Shown: piece by piece, positions 1 to 15,200 of the stretch
Position numbering within the stretch: position 1 is the stretch's first letter
Layout of the letters: every line of letters starts with the position of its first letter
Source: Dermatophagoides farinae
Lineage: Eukaryota; Arthropoda; Arachnida; Sarcoptiformes; Pyroglyphidae
Assembly: GCF_024713945.1 (NCBI RefSeq)
Contig: NC_134680.1
Location: 501,001-565,000 of the forward strand
Direction: 5' to 3'
Length of the DNA: 64,000 bases
Made by a program: the position numbers and the translations under genes
The notes under the pieces: model-generated
The model's database searches: none
What the model saw: only the letters and a program-made list of their open reading frames with translations
Told to the model about the DNA's origin: nothing

Positions 1-721
1 TCTGGTGGAAAAAAAATTGCCCAAAAAGTAAACAAAGAAAAAAAAAGAACATCGATCAATTTGTTTGGTTCTGTGCATTCAAATTTGTAATCAATAAATA
101 TATCCGGTGATCAATTTTACTATGGATAATTGGATAAAATGATAACAATCCATTTGTATCACTACCACCATCATCATCATCATCATCGGATGCAATTATA
201 ATTTTTTTTTAACCACTAAAACACAACAACAACAAAAAACAATCATGCGACATTATGATGTGAACAAATAAACTAACAACAGCAGCAGCAGCAACAACAA
301 CAACGAATAATAACAATGAAAACAAAAACCGGATTCACTGGTTAATAATAATGGCTACGATCCAAAAATGGCAGCAAAAAAAAAGAAAAGTAAAATTCAA
401 ATGAAAATCCGTTCAAATAACCAAAAAAATAAAATAAAAAATTAGGAAATTTCCGTACATTTGTCTACATGTAGTTTTCAATAAAAATGATCTACAATTT
501 CCGCTCAAAAGACACACACACACACACAGACAGACAAATTCATATATCACATCTATATATCGATATAATAAATGATCCAAAGGTAAATATATGCATGTTG
601 GATTATTTTTCGCTGCCCAAAAAAAATATATATAGATGAACACACACACACATGGGGAAAAAAATCAATCAATTCAATTAAATAAAAAATGGATCAAATA
701 TGGAATATTCTCTAAATATGG

Positions 722-725
<4 letters not shown>

Positions 726-779
<54 letters not shown>
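726..779. repeat. (AG)n microsatellite
   Basis: Uninterrupted AG dinucleotides, about 27 copies, the longest AG tract in the window. A nearly pure tract of this length is expected to vary between individuals. Confidence 0.97.
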
Positions 780-782
<3 letters not shown>

Positions 783-3047
783 TGTGTGCGTGCTTGTTAA
801 TGCACATGGTAAACATATATCATCATCATTGATCAGGATGATAACAAATAATGAATGGTAAATATTGAATATATATCCAAATCAATCAAAAATCATTATA
901 TCATTCTATTCATTTTATATATCATAAAAAAAAATTGAACATGATGATGATGAGATATATGGATGTGCAATACTACCAATGATGTAATGCTGCAATGTGG
1001 TAATAATGGTTTTTGGTAGATTCTTCATTTGATTGTAGTACATTGGATGATCATTCGTATAATCCATATGTAAAATAAAATAAAAAAAATTCCCATGATG
1101 ATATTGAATATATAATCATTTCTACTGATTTCGTATCATGGAAAAATACATGGCAAACAAAACAAAAAAAAAAAAAAAAAAAACACCACATTATGGTGAC
1201 AAGGTTCATTTCTAGAAAAAGAAGAAGAAGAAGAAAAAAAAAACATTTTCTTTTCGATTACCGGTCCACACGTTGTATTGAGATCAAAGACAAATTCAAC
1301 TACACACAAAAAAAAAACAAAACGAAAACAAAATTTAAAAAACAAATCAGACACCACATGACTTGTGTGTATATATGTCTGCTGTCAAATCAAAAAACGA
1401 CAAATATATATATATCGATATTGATCGAAGAAAAAAAAAAGACTATGAAATGAAATCAATTAATGAAAATTTGAAATCAAAACACAAAACAAAAATGATG
1501 AAACGTATTTGATTCAGGCACATTTAAAGCACAAGCAAACATACACTACACTACAAGTGACAACAACGAAAAAGACTTGTTAATGTTGTGTATTAAGTGC
1601 GTATGATCTTGGATTCTGATTGATCAAAAAAAAAAATTATACAATCAATTACAACACAAAACATCTTAATCTGATTATACATTCGATTAAGATGTTATAA
1701 TTCAATATATAATGGTAATGTTTTTGTTTGTAAAATTTGTGTGTGTGTGTGTGTGTTTTTCTTTTCACATTGATAATAATGATTGTTTGTGATGGTGGTT
1801 TGCTTGCTACTGTAAATCGTTTTTTTTTTGTTAATTTCTTATCATCATTTATCATAAATCAAAATATATATAATGCAGCCACTAAATAGGAAGAAAGTGA
1901 GAAATCCACAACAACAACAACCAGATGGAAAAAAAAAACCAAAAACAAATCAAATCCCAAAAGAAGAAAAAGAAAACACCGATAACAAATACGTTTAAAT
2001 GTCGTATATGTATGAAAAGCAAAGAAAAAAAAACTATTGATATATGGGGGATGTGAACGTGGGGGAGACAACAAGAAAAAAAAAATTTAAATTTAGGTTC
2101 CATTCATTCATTCGTTCATTCAATCGATATGTCGGCAAACATTTTTATAAAAGGTCTATGTCAATGATTTGTAATGTTAAATAAATAAATCACAATTATG
2201 TGATAATTCAATGAATGAAAACGATAATCAAACGTTTTTTTTGTTTGTTTGTTTGCATTAAATGGTGAATAGGAAAAAAAAACGATTGCCAACCACCACC
2301 ACCATCTACCACCATTTTTCCCCCCAAAAAAAGCAATACAAAAGAATTTCCGGATCAACATACTTATCATCGTCATCGTCATCATCATCATAATCATTTT
2401 GATTAAAAAAAGAAAGAAAAAAAACAAACTTTTACAGTGCAATCGTTTGATTGTTGATCGTTTTGCTTTCGTTTTTTTTTCTTATTAAAACAAAAACGAA
2501 ATAACAACAACAACAACAACAAGATTCTTTCCATTCTTTTTTTTTGGGTCGCTTTGAATTTTAATAAATGAATGAATGAAAAGTGCAATATATTCGAATA
2601 TTTATGTGTAGAAGAAAAAGAGAAAAAAAAACGATTGACAAACACACACACACACATAAACACGAGATTTCATTAAGAAATAAAAAAAAATTCCACATTA
2701 ATTGTGACATACAGAGAATATTTCTTTCTCTCTCTCTTTTCTCTCGCCCACATTCAATAGAATGTCGTAGAAATGACAATTATGGTAAAGAATTGAAGAA
2801 TTTTTCATATGAAATACAAAAAACAAAAAACAAAAGTCATATACGTGACATAATGAGCTCCAATTTCATTTCTATCTTTTCTATTATCTTTTTTTTTCAT
2901 TATTAATAGCAATATAATTAATTTTTGAACAACAAATATAAACAATACTAATAATATAATAATTGAACAACAAGATAATTAAGATATCATATCATAATTA
3001 ACTTGAATTTGATTCCAATCATGACATCATATTCTTGCCTACACAAT

Positions 3048-3100
3048 ATATATATATATATATATTTAAATGAATTCAAATATATATATATATATATATT
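3048..3100. repeat. Two (TA)n tracts
   Basis: Two alternating TA tracts at about 3048-3065 and 3080-3099 are separated by a short spacer that includes GAATTC. Each tract is self-complementary, so the DNA could extrude as a cruciform. No gene is attached. Confidence 0.85.
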
Positions 3101-6100
3101 GTTGATTGAAAAGTTTTTTTTTCGTTCATTTCATTAATCGATTCTAAAAATAACAAATTGACAATTTTTGAAAATGAAAAAGCAATATATAATTGACAAT
3201 TACGTCCTCTGTGACCATCAATCGATGATAAGAGAGTCCCAAGAGATCATAACAACGTGTGTGTGTGTGTGTGTGTGTGTATGATGCAAACAGTGACACA
3301 ATCATTCTATTGGGAAATGTGAAAAAATTTTTTTGAAAAAAAAACGAAAAAAAATTCTCATTTCTTTCAAAGTTAATTTTCAAGTTTTAAAATTACACAA
3401 ATTAAACCAGGTACATCTGGTTCTCAACTTTAATTTGTGGGCGACTTGTTTTTGTTTTTTTTTTTTTTTTTTTGGTTCGGTTATTATTATTTATCATTGG
3501 AAAATAAAATTCGTTAATTTGCGTGTGTGTGTGTCCTAAAAGTGTACAATAAGAAAACATGAAAAAAAATTAGGTAGAAAAAAATTTGGGTTATCTACGT
3601 ACGAACGTAAAAATTCACCAGTAAGGTGCGGTATTATTATTATTTTTATCATCACAATGACGGTGTCCAGAACCGGAATTATGTGTGTGTGTGCGTGTGA
3701 ATGTCAACAACAACAAAAGAAAAAAACATTCGATTTTTTTTCAATTTTCTTCACTGGATAAAAATTCAATAAATTCTATATTCTATAATAAGATTATTAT
3801 TGGTGGTGTGTTGAGATAACAAAAAAAAATTTTGCAACGATGACAGACAAAAAAAAACACGTTAATGATGATGAGAAAGTTTTGTTGTTGTTGTTGTTGT
3901 TGTTTAAATGTGGGCGTGGATTATCGTCGTCGAAAACGACGTCAACAACAACAACAACAAATTTGTGGCATTACCTTGATGGTGATAATAAATTCAAAAC
4001 CAATTTATGAATTGAAAATTTGATAAAAACTTTGGTTTTCATCATCATCATCATCATCAACAACATTGGCCAATTTTCAATGAAATATTGACCATCGGCA
4101 ACCAAACGATAATCGAATGACGTTGCACAATGAATAATTAATTGAAATATTCCATCCATAATAATGTTAATTGTCAAGTTTGTCAATACATTATTGTTTT
4201 TCAATGGTAAAATTATATTCTGAAATATGAGATTCAAAAAAACAAAACAAAAAAAATTTCCAATGTGAAAATAATTGACCTGTTTGACCTATAGATTTGT
4301 TTTTCAATCAGTGTGTGTGTGTGTCTGATTGAAATTAATAGAAAAAAAAAATATAATTTTTCACACAATTTGATCTGAATCAACGTCAATCAATCCGAAA
4401 TCGATAAAAAGATAATAAATTCAATGTACAAAGTAAAAACAAAATGATGAAAAATATACGAGAGAGAAAAAGAGAGAGAAAAATTTCACACTAAAATTAT
4501 CGTCATCAATCAGAAAAAAAAATGAAAATTATTTCTCTCTCAGCAACACATTATTTTATTATTGTAAACAAAAAAAAAACGTGTTTGATGACGATCCGAA
4601 TCTTTCGTTTTTTTCTTCTGCCTAGTAACAAAAACAACAACAACAACAACAACATTGACGACAGAAAAATGAAATATCAAGAAATCATTTTCTTCTTAAA
4701 TAACCGAAATATGATTCTGATGATTCGGACTGAATTTCCCACACATAATTACCATATGCTGAATTTTATTGGGGAAAAAATAGATAGAGAAAATGTACTG
4801 AACAAAGGTCAGACCGATAAATAAATGAATGGATGAAAAAAAATTGAATTGAAATATTAATTTAATCGATCAAACCAACGCCCCCCCCCACAATCATTCA
4901 TTCATTAACTGATCGAATCATCATCATCATAATCATCTTTCATGCTTCAGCATGAAATGAAGTAAAAAAAAACGCCCATCATTAATGAGTGAGAAAAAAA
5001 GAAAAAAAAATTCACTTGACAATGAAAAAATGTCAGCATTTTTCTCACACCACCATCAACAAAACACGCACACACACACACCACACGTTTAATTCTGAAT
5101 TCAAATGTCAATCAATCAATCGTTTCTCATAATCATCATCATCACCATGAATGATTACATCTAACCTTGAAATGTGATCGTCATCATCACCTAAAATCAA
5201 ATAAAATGATCAATCGATTGATCGATCGATTGATTGATTAAATAAATAAATGATTGACAACATACTACGGCAACTTCATACATAAAAAAAAAGAAATTAT
5301 TTTGTAAAAAAAAATAAATAAATGAAATCATCATCATCATTCCAAATGGGAAAAAAAAACACGATTGTATCACCGAATGAAATCGGATATGTCATTGTAC
5401 AACGATCGATCGATACATTACAATAATGAAAATAAATATTGAATATTGAATCTACAAGGTTAGTTGTTTTTGATTTTAAAATAAATAAATAAATAATCGA
5501 ATCTAATCGATAAAATAAAATCAGATATATATTGCCATTAAATTGATTGATTTCATCATAATAATTTTTTTTGTTTAAATATAATAATAATAATAATAAC
5601 GGAAATCAATCGATTTATCATTTCATTCGGTTTTTTATAAATATAAATTTTTTCTAGATACGGTCATGATAATCAAAGAGCAATAGAATGAGAATGAAGT
5701 TGATGAAATCAGTTCACTGGCATTTCTGAGGAAAAAAAATTTTTTCGTTCATTTCGTTCGTTTAGTGATTATTTTTGAAAAAACCTGTGTGAACACATCA
5801 ATCGAAAGTCGATGTGATGTGATGCAACAATAAATTTTTAGAGAGAACGAAAGAGAGTGAGTTTCTCTCTTCTTTTTATTTTTAGGTTTCTATTTCTTCT
5901 TCATTTAGCATTTAGGATTTTTGAATTGCATCGATGATTCATTCATTCATTCATTCATTCAGCCATCCGGTTCATCGTCATTGAATGATTTCTATTTAAG
6001 AAAAAAAAATTCATTCATTCATTCATTCATGTATGTGTGTAATATATACATTGCGATCAAATGACATCACTGATTGATGATTAATGATGATTCTTTTTTT

Positions 6101-9100
6101 TCAATTTAAGATTCATAAGAATAAGAATGGTATGTATGAATGTGATGATGATGATGATGATTGGTGGCTGGAAAACAAACAAACAAACAACAAACAAAAA
6201 TATTTTCATTTCAATGATCATCAAAGATTTGTATAAAAAAAAAAATGAAAATTCTAAATATAAAAGAATGGGAAAAAAAAACTTTTTTTTTTCACAATCG
6301 TAAACACACACTCACACACACACAGAGAGAAAGTACATGTGTAGCTTAAATTTCAAGAAAAAAATTTTTAAATTTAAATTTTCTTTCTTGTTTTTTCAAC
6401 ATTTCGTCATTGTAAATGAAATAGAGAAACACGCACACACACACACGCAGAGAATGATTTCATTCGACAAAAATTGAATCATCATATTCATATGGTTGGT
6501 TGGTTGGTTTGTTGTTTAAAACAAAACAAAAAACAACAACAACACCCATTTTCATATCATCTCAGAAATATGTAAAAAAAATGGAAAACTTTTTTTTTCC
6601 TTTATTTATTCTCAAAAATAAATCTTTTCACTACCGTAAAAGTTCTTCCACTGGTACCGGAAATCACTTGCTACAAGAAAAGAGCAACAACAACAACAAC
6701 CAACTCCAGAGGAAAGTTTTTTTTTGCATTTTTAAAATTTTCCATCTACCACCACAACCACCACCACCCCTCTCCAAACAACTTTCTGACATAAAGTTTG
6801 ATTTTCAAGCCGGATTATGATAATGATGGAGATGATTTTTAATATTAAAAAAAATCCAAGGAAATGAATATTTTTTTTTTTTGATTGAAAAATATAGAGA
6901 ATATTTTGGGTTAAAAATTCCTCGATTTATTTTTTTTCTAATATTAAAAAATTCAGTTCCATTCGTTGAAAACAGAATCAGAATCTTTGAAATTGGAACG
7001 GCTACGTGTTTTTTCTACTTTTGTTGTTGTTGTTGTTGAAAATGTGGTAGTAGAGAATCAAGATCATTCACAATAACATCATCATCATTGTTAATTAAGA
7101 TGGGCTAAAAGCGTCAAATTTTTACAACAAAACAGCTACATTTATATTTAACCAAGAAGAAAAAAAGTGCATGAAATTGACAATCCAAACAAAAACAAAA
7201 CAGAACAGAACAGAACAGAAAGAAAAAAACAAACACAATACTTACCCATTAAACAAACGGTAAATTTCATTTGAAATCCATCATGCAAACAATACATATT
7301 CGTGTGTGGAGGATTCATTTTCGTTTTTTTTCTCTCGTCATCTTGATTTTAAATAGACGAAAAATAGAACACACACACACAAAGAGAGAAAGTGAAAGAC
7401 ACCTTTGGAGAATAAGAATAACATAATTTCATTTGAAAATTAAAATATTTTGTTTGTCCAAATAGATGTTTCCAGGAAAAAACTTGTTATTTTTACTTGG
7501 TAGAGAATGATTCAGAATCTAAAAATGGAAAATAAAGAAAAAGAGAAGAAAAAAATTAATCAACCCTCTCTCTCGCTCTCAATTTACCTTTAATGGTCCA
7601 GAGTTTTTGTCTTTAATTGGTGATTTAGTTTTTAAAGGTAGTAAGAAAAAATTACCAATTTCCAAGAAAAAAAACGCGATAATTGTAATAAGAAATTAAT
7701 GTGAACACAAAACAGGCCATTTTCTCATGAATCCGATATATGAATTTTGGTTGATAATTTTGTTATTACGTTGTTATTACCCAAATTAATTTTGACAAAA
7801 TTTGTGATATAAGAACCGAAAAAAAACGATTTCATTAGAAATTTGGCTGTAACCAATATATAAAGATTAATCGGTATTCTTTGGGTAAACTAGTTGGAAA
7901 CAAAAAAAATTTGCTCACAAAAAGGATTCGAATGGTTTGTTATTGTTATTGTTTCGATATATCGGTGAGTAAACAATCGATATTTCGGTCTATCATTAAA
8001 AAAAAAATACGGGTGGCAATTCAATATTTACGACTATTTAATCTAGAATCGACATTTTTTTTCTCTTTTGGTTATTGATTCAATGTCAATAAGGATGACG
8101 ACGACAACAACGACAACAACAACCACAGAGTATCATCTTGTGTTTTTTAAATGGCAAATTGATTGGAATTGTGAACTTAAAAAAATGAAATTTTTATCGG
8201 TTTTTTTTCTCTTTCTAACAGACTGGCTGGTTTTTTTTATCATTTGACATTTGTCGAAAATGAACCTCGTTCTTTTTCTGGAATCATTGATGTGAATGAC
8301 GTGTGTGTGTGTGTGTAATAGCCAAATTGTTCATGATAATGATGATGCAAGATGTGCGAAATCCGAAATTTGCAATTTGTGAATGTACCTATGGAGTACA
8401 ATTTTTGTTTTGTATACAAAGTGAAATGTTTTTTTTTCCTACTTGGATTCATTGAAAATTTTTTCTTTCGAGTTTTCTATTATCTATTTTATTTCCAGTC
8501 AACCGAGTTATTTTCCCCTTCTCTCTCTCTCTTTCTATCTATCTGGAATCTAAAATCCAAAAAGAAAAAGATAACCGTATTCCCTTACGTGATCCATTTC
8601 ATCTTTCCAAGTAAGTTTTATTGATTTATACATTCAACAAGAATATTTATTTCTTTTTTTTCATTCATTTTCATACCAAAGAAAAAATTGTCAACAAAAT
8701 ATCCATCGATTCTCTCTTGAAATGAAATATATTTCTCCACAATAAATACCATTGGGAAATCAGAATTCTGATTCAATTGGCAAGAATTTTTTTTTCTTTT
8801 CTTTCGTTGTATTGATTCAATGATTTAATGCGGGTGACAACAACAACAACGACGACAACGACAACGACAAAATCTGTTTTCTTCATCCGATCTACAATCA
8901 TCAACAAATAATTGGCCTAAATTATTTCTTGTCATTTTCGTTTGATTTGGTTTGGTATTTGGAATGACTAAATTGGTAGCCAAGGGCCAAATAACAATGA
9001 TGAAATTAAAAACAGAAATACAGACGTTAATCCACAGGCAACACTATCATCATCATCATCATCAAACATTTCATCCGTCGCCATTAGCGCCTAATATGGC

Positions 9101-9620
9101 GCCCTAACAATGAATGAATCGGCTCTGTTTTTTTTATTGCCATATACAAAATATATATCAAATTGCCGGGTTCATCATCATTTTTTTTTTTTGGAAAATT
9201 TTGCAATATTGCTGCAATATATTGAACATTCATTTTTTTTTGTCTTGCAAGATTGCTTTTCGGAAATAAATGATGATAATGAAATGAATGATGTGTTTAT
9301 TGATGATGATGATAATATCTAATAGCAAAATTGTACGATTGGCGTCAAAAAAAAATTTTTCTGTATATGTGTGTGCGAATATATAAGACAAAAATGGCAG
9401 AAGACAAACAGACAGACTGACTTGGCTATATTGTTCGATGATCATCATTACAAATATATAAACGTTGATTGTAGCTGCGGCTGCGGCTAATCGTCATTTG
9501 TACATTGGTTATATGGTGATGGTAGTAATGTTGGTATAGTTTATTATATTGCTGTCGTCAGTATTTTATCATCATCATCATCAGTTATTGCAGTCGTCGT
9601 AGTTGTCGTCGTCGCGAGAT

Positions 9621-9630
9621 TATATAAATA
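9621..9630 (+). promoter_or_regulatory. TATA box of the prepropeptide gene
   Basis: TATATAAATA lies about 190 bp upstream of the first ATG at 9818, in a locally GC-richer context (GTCGTCGTCGCGAG). Transcription would start near 9650-9660, leaving a 5' UTR of about 160 bp that contains a CT-rich tract. Inferred from the motif and spacing only. Confidence 0.55.
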
Positions 9631-9817
9631 CCAGTGGAATAATTGTGAAAAATTTCAATTCATAATCCACACTCAATTTTTGCCATTTTTGTTGACTTTG
9701 TCGATTTTTTTCAATCTCTCTCTCTCTCTTTTTTTCTATTTTATTTTCACTTTTTTTTCTATCGATGTGTTTGCCGATATTTAGGAAAAAAAAATTTCAA
9801 CAAAATAAAATTCAAAA

Positions 9818-12202
9818 ATGGCGCCATCATCAACAAGAATATCCACTACAATGACCAAAATGACTGGTAATTCAAACGATGACGATATTCAACATGTCAA
9901 AATGAATGAAAAAACATTTAGAAATTATTCTTCATCACCATTATTATTGTTATCATCATCATCATCATCATTGAATCCAGAATTAATTCATCAACAGAAT
10001 CATCTTGAAAAGCAAATAAATCAGAATCATCACCAATTTCAAACATTTCATCATCATCACCATCGTCATAATCATTGCCATCATAATTTATCAAAAAAAT
10101 TATCAACAATTACCATGGCCATTTTAATGGCATTAATATTTGAAAATGCACCATTCATATCATCATCACCATTGCCACCATCATTAGCGCCATCTATAAT
10201 GAGAGGTGTATATGTTACGCCTATATTTCATCATCATCAAAATGATCAATCAATGATAAATCAATTATTGATGAATGATGATGACGATGGCGGTGATAAT
10301 AGAATTATTGGTTGGACAAATTATCCATCATCAGCAACAAATACAAATACATTCCATAATGATGATGATGGTGATGGTGATGATGATGATGATGATTTAG
10401 ATGTAGATTTTGATGGCCTAAATAATTATAAAGAACAGCCATTAAAAACATCAACAACGACAACAACAAATCAGCAACAGTTATCACCACAAGCGGTGCA
10501 AAAAAGATCAATTCAAATGGAAAAGAAAAATAATAAAGAATCACTGTATGATTGGTAAGTGTTTGCTTATATAAAAGAATATTTAGGTCACACAATGATG
10601 ATGATTCTGAGTTCAGTTTGATTGATTGATTGATTGATTGATATCAAACTGTGATTTGATTTAGATTCAAATGAATCCATCATCATTGACATTGTTCACA
10701 AACAAAAACAAAGCAAATGATGATTGTCGATTCTCTAAAAATAGAATTTTCATTTTATTCTACCGTCATTGATGACAAAGAAAACAAAAAAAAATGTGCG
10801 AAATGATATTTGATAATGAGATTCACTATTCGTAATTAATCAATTTTTATTTCCGATCAAAAAAAAAAAAAAAAAAAAATTCCGTATTCCGTATTCAAAA
10901 AAATTTTGCCACTTTTCTTTGTTTTGTAATCTGATATTCTTAATACAATGAGAGTGAAAATGAGATGTAGATGATGATTCTTTCAATTCTGGTAATTTGA
11001 TCACATTGAAAATGTTTTTCCTATTTATTTTCAACTGCCTAGATATCGATTTTCATTTTTTCCAGTGTTTTTTTCGACTATTTCAATCCAACAAGTGACA
11101 TCAAGTAAAAAAAAATCGGAAATTGAAAATCAAAACATTTCCATCATGATGACTACAAATAAACATTAGCAATCTATTTACCATAGACCATCGTATCGAT
11201 TCAAGTGTTTGCTTTCTCTCTCTCTCTCTCTCTCATTTCATTTCATTTTTTTTTTTTTTGATTTGTTTTATTGTGGATAATAAAGTTTTGTTTCCATTCA
11301 ATGATTTCAATTTATATTTGTCATTTTGTCGTCGTTGTTGTTGTTGTTGTTGTTGATTTCAATTTCAATTTCAAATCAAATGTCAAATGAACGCCAATAC
11401 AAATATGAAATCAGAAAATGAAAATGTGATCAACACACACACACATACACACGCACACCACGCCTTTAATCTAATAATATTTCTGAAGAGATTCTGAAGA
11501 TGATTATTCATTTCTTTGATTTGATTCTGGTGATAAAAAAAAAGTTTGTGTTTTCAAAATTTAAAGGAGTGGCCGCTATTGTTTTTGTTGTTTTTTCCTG
11601 GTTTTCTTTTTTCTCACTTTTTTTCTCTTGTTTCTGTTTGGTTTATTTGTCCATGATTGATTTAATTTTGTTTTTTTTTTTGATTTGTTTTTTTAATTTT
11701 CAGGCTGATTAAGAATAATAACAACCAGAATATCAAAAATGGCCGCATGAAACGTAGTGGTATCGCTGATCAACGTTTAGCTGAATTATTAGAATTGGCA
11801 CGTTTAGATATGATAAGGAAATTAGTACGTGATAGTACAACACATCATTCATCAACATCGATTGATGAAGATGTTGCATATGGATTGATTGATCCACATG
11901 TTATGTAAGTGTTTTATTTGATCAATTTTCATGAATCTGAATCTCTGAATGATCTAATTTTCTGTTCTGATTTTTTTTCCAATTTCCTAAACAACAGTGG
12001 TCGAAGACGAAGACGTAGACATTATGCAGAATCGGTTGATGAACAAAAACATCGATCAACAACGCTGCCGAATGAACAATTGCAACGGAAAATCAATGAT
12101 AATCGTCCAGTACGATTATTGTTATTATCACGTGAACAGCAGCAAAAAAATCTGATGAACCATGATCATCATCAACAACGGACAAATGAAGACAAGAATT
12201 GA
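9818..12202 (+). CDS. Neuropeptide-type prepropeptide, candidate CRF-like diuretic hormone (DH44)
   Basis: Three exons, 9818-10554, 11704-11904 and 11998-12202 (introns of 1149 and 93 bp, GT-AG, frame closes), give 380 residues. The first 99 residues are His/Ser/Asn-rich. A hydrophobic segment follows Met100 (ATG at 10115, in a good ATGG context) and would serve as a signal peptide, so 10115 may be the working start. Exon 2 has a Met-Lys-Arg cleavage site followed by a 50-residue peptide beginning SGIADQRL and ending DPHVI. Exon 3 begins by completing that Ile and then encodes Gly and six Arg, a classic amidation plus dibasic cleavage site. The peptide has no cysteine. Its helix QRLAELLELARLDM resembles the QRLLLEIARRRM core of insect DH44 with two extra residues, and the C-terminal Ile-amide also fits DH44. 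If so, it would be a secreted ligand of a class-B GPCR controlling fluid secretion. The exon structure and processing sites are seen; the family assignment is inference and could be wrong. Confidence 0.6.
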
Positions 12203-15200
12203 TGGAAAAATTTTTCGAATTTTTTGTTTTCGTCTTAAAAATGGATCAAATATTGAAATGAAAATTCGAATACCGATCAAAACATCATCACTATATTACG
12301 GAAAATCGATCACCACCATCATCATCAATCAATCAATCAATCATACAATGGATGGATCCAGAATTTCATCATCAACTAATCTAACTAAGCAACCGGATGA
12401 ATAACGCCTACTTATTATCAAATAGTTGATTTTGGAAAGTAAAAAATGACAAAGTTTAACACAATCTACAAAATGTCATTTGGTTCATATATTCTGAACC
12501 AGAAAAAAAAATTTGAAAATTCACAAAAAAAAAATTCCTTTCCACCACCACCACCACCACCACACACACACACACATAGACACGAATCTTTTGCCATTTA
12601 ACTCTTTGATATAATAACAAACAAACAAACAAACAAAGATAAACAACGCCAACGCCCATTAACATCATCATCATCATCATTATTATTATTATTATTACCA
12701 TGATTGGCGAAAAATGTTCAAATCTACATCTAGTCACATCGAAATACGCGTGCACACATCATACATTACATACATTATTTTCATTATTGAAACAGTATTA
12801 ATATATAGCAGCCACACTATATCTACCTGAAAAAAAAATATTCATTTTGATCAGATCAGATCTGTTGTTTGGATCTGATATTTTGATAAATTTTTTTTTT
12901 TTTTTTTGATATAAAAAGAAATTCTTTTTTCGTTCTCGTTGTCCCTAAAATTAATTTTGTTGTTGTTGTTGTTGATTGACCACTACTACTCTACTTTATT
13001 GATTTGATTTCAGTACACACATGCACACACACACACATTGATAAATCAATAGAAACCGGAAGCCAGCCACAGCTACACCACTGATTTGATTATCTCTCTC
13101 TGTATCTCTGTGTTTTGATTGTCTGTCTGTTTGTTTTTTTGTTTTTGTTTTTTTTTGCACTCAATCTATCTATTTTTCTCTTTTCACAAACTTGTTGTTT
13201 AAATTGAATAAATTTTCATTTTTTTTCCTTCAAAAATATCGATCATTATCAATTTGATTGGTTCTTTTGCTGCATCTTTTTTTGTTTTGTTTCCTGTTGG
13301 TCATTTATGTAATTCTCATGTTGATGGAAATTGAATTAGAGTTTCAATTTTTAATTAAAAAATTTTAATTAATTGAAATAAAAAAAAACAAAATTCCATA
13401 ATTAACGGCAACCATTAAGTGTACAGAATAATCAGTACTCATTCTTCGGCCATTTGGGATCCATTTGTTGTCGTTGTTCCAGACACATAAAAAAAAATTT
13501 TTATTTTTTTATTTTTTTGAAAGAAAAAAATCTCAAGACTTTTTTTTTGTTTTATTCATTGAATATAATCCATTAGTCTAAGAAACTATAAATGAATTAG
13601 TAATAAGAAGCGAAACATACATTTGGCTTATTACCACCACCCACTAAACAGAATTTGTCAACCAAAAAAAAAAAAAAAAAAAAAAAAACAAAATTGAATT
13701 TTTTACTTGTGTGTAATGTTAATGGGCAACAAAAAAAAAAAAATTCTTTCATCGTCCTCGATGGATGCGTATGTTATATGGATGATGTGATGTGATTATC
13801 AATATTGATGAAAATTCAAGGGCTACTACTACTACTACTACTACTGCACTAGATAGATAGATAGATAGATTTTTTTTATTCTCGAATTCTGTCGTTTTTT
13901 TTAAAGGAAAAAACCTTGACATGAATCAACAGAATAATACAAAAAAATGTAGTACATTCTATTCAATATATAAAAATTCTGAATTAAAAATGAAACCCAT
14001 GACGCCATCTATGGATTTTCACTGTGAAACAAAATTTTTTTAAAATTAAAATATAAAAATTTGCGGCAAAATTTTTGTGATACAAAATTTTTTTTTTTAA
14101 TCACTGCATATGAATATGATTGATTGATGAAAAAAAATCGAACTTTTGGATGTGGACGATAATTGAGAAACGCACTAATGAACATTCTCATCATTCATGT
14201 CCGATGCCCGAAGCTTTGCTTTGCTTGTCGTTCTCGACATTTTTTTTCTCCAATTTTTAATTAAGAAAGTGAATGATGAACATCCGAATTACAAATAATA
14301 TCAATAATTGATCTAGTTTTCGATGAAAATTTCAAAAAAAAAAATTCAGTGCAAGCAAAAAAAAAATCAACAACAACAACAAAAACTAAAGTGTAACCTA
14401 CAGCAAAATGACCAACAGAAAGAAAAAAATCAGTCGTCCAAATTTAAAAATAAATCAAAATTCAAACAACAAAAAACGAAAAAAACTGCCCGAATCCGTT
14501 AACGTTGTAGATCCGGTTCATCAACAACACGGTCATAGATTATTTAACCATTCAAAGGCGACAAACAATTTTTTTTTGCGATGATGATTAATACACGAGT
14601 TAATAGATGAGAGATGGACTTACATGAACATTTACAAAATCGCAATACTATCGATATATTTTGAGGCTATAGTCACAACAGAACGGAACACCATGATTCT
14701 TTCTTTCTCTTTCATCATGATTATTGGCTGAAAGAAAGAAATGGCCAAAACAAACAGAGAAAAAAAAATTAATTATCACTACCACCACCACTAATGATAT
14801 GTATTAACGACAACCAACAAACCAGAGCCAACCAACTAATCAACCTGCTACTAATACATCGCGTTAGAGACATTTATTATCTAGATAGATTTGTGGTAAA
14901 CATTTATTATCATCATCATCATCATCAATGAAAGCTACAATTTATCGGTGAATAGTAGAAATAAAATAATCTTCTGTGGTGGTTCATCATTATCATCACA
15001 TATATTTAAATCAACCGATCAAGCATGTAAATGAATGAGTGAACAAAAAAAAAATTTCATTTTACAACTGCTACTGGTTGATTTTTTGTTTTTTCTTTCT
15101 AATTCACAATTTTTTTTCCACTTTTCCATCAATTATATAGATCGATTGATTGATTGATTGATTAAATTGATTTAATTTTTTTTGTCGTTGTTGTTGTCAA

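Larger units (their letters stand above)
1..9617. other. Gene-free low-complexity DNA
   Basis: I see no convincing coding exon here. Open frames are short and are made of homopolymer runs, CA/TG repeats and ATC/GAT trinucleotides, which translate as poly-Phe, poly-Lys, THTHT or poly-Met. The stretch could be intergenic, or an intron or distal regulatory DNA of a gene to the left. A short GC-rich patch near 9084-9106 (AGCGCC...GGCGCC) stands out from the AT background. Confidence 0.6.

Noticed and set aside
725-780. AG tract considered as a GAGA-factor site
   Set aside because: It has no associated gene or promoter; a simple microsatellite is sufficient.
1136-9448. Dozens of short frames such as those at 1193-1453, 2583-2906, 6500-6820 and 8352-8624
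   Set aside because: They translate microsatellites and homopolymers, lack domains, signal peptides or linked splice sites, and overlap equally long frames on the other strand.
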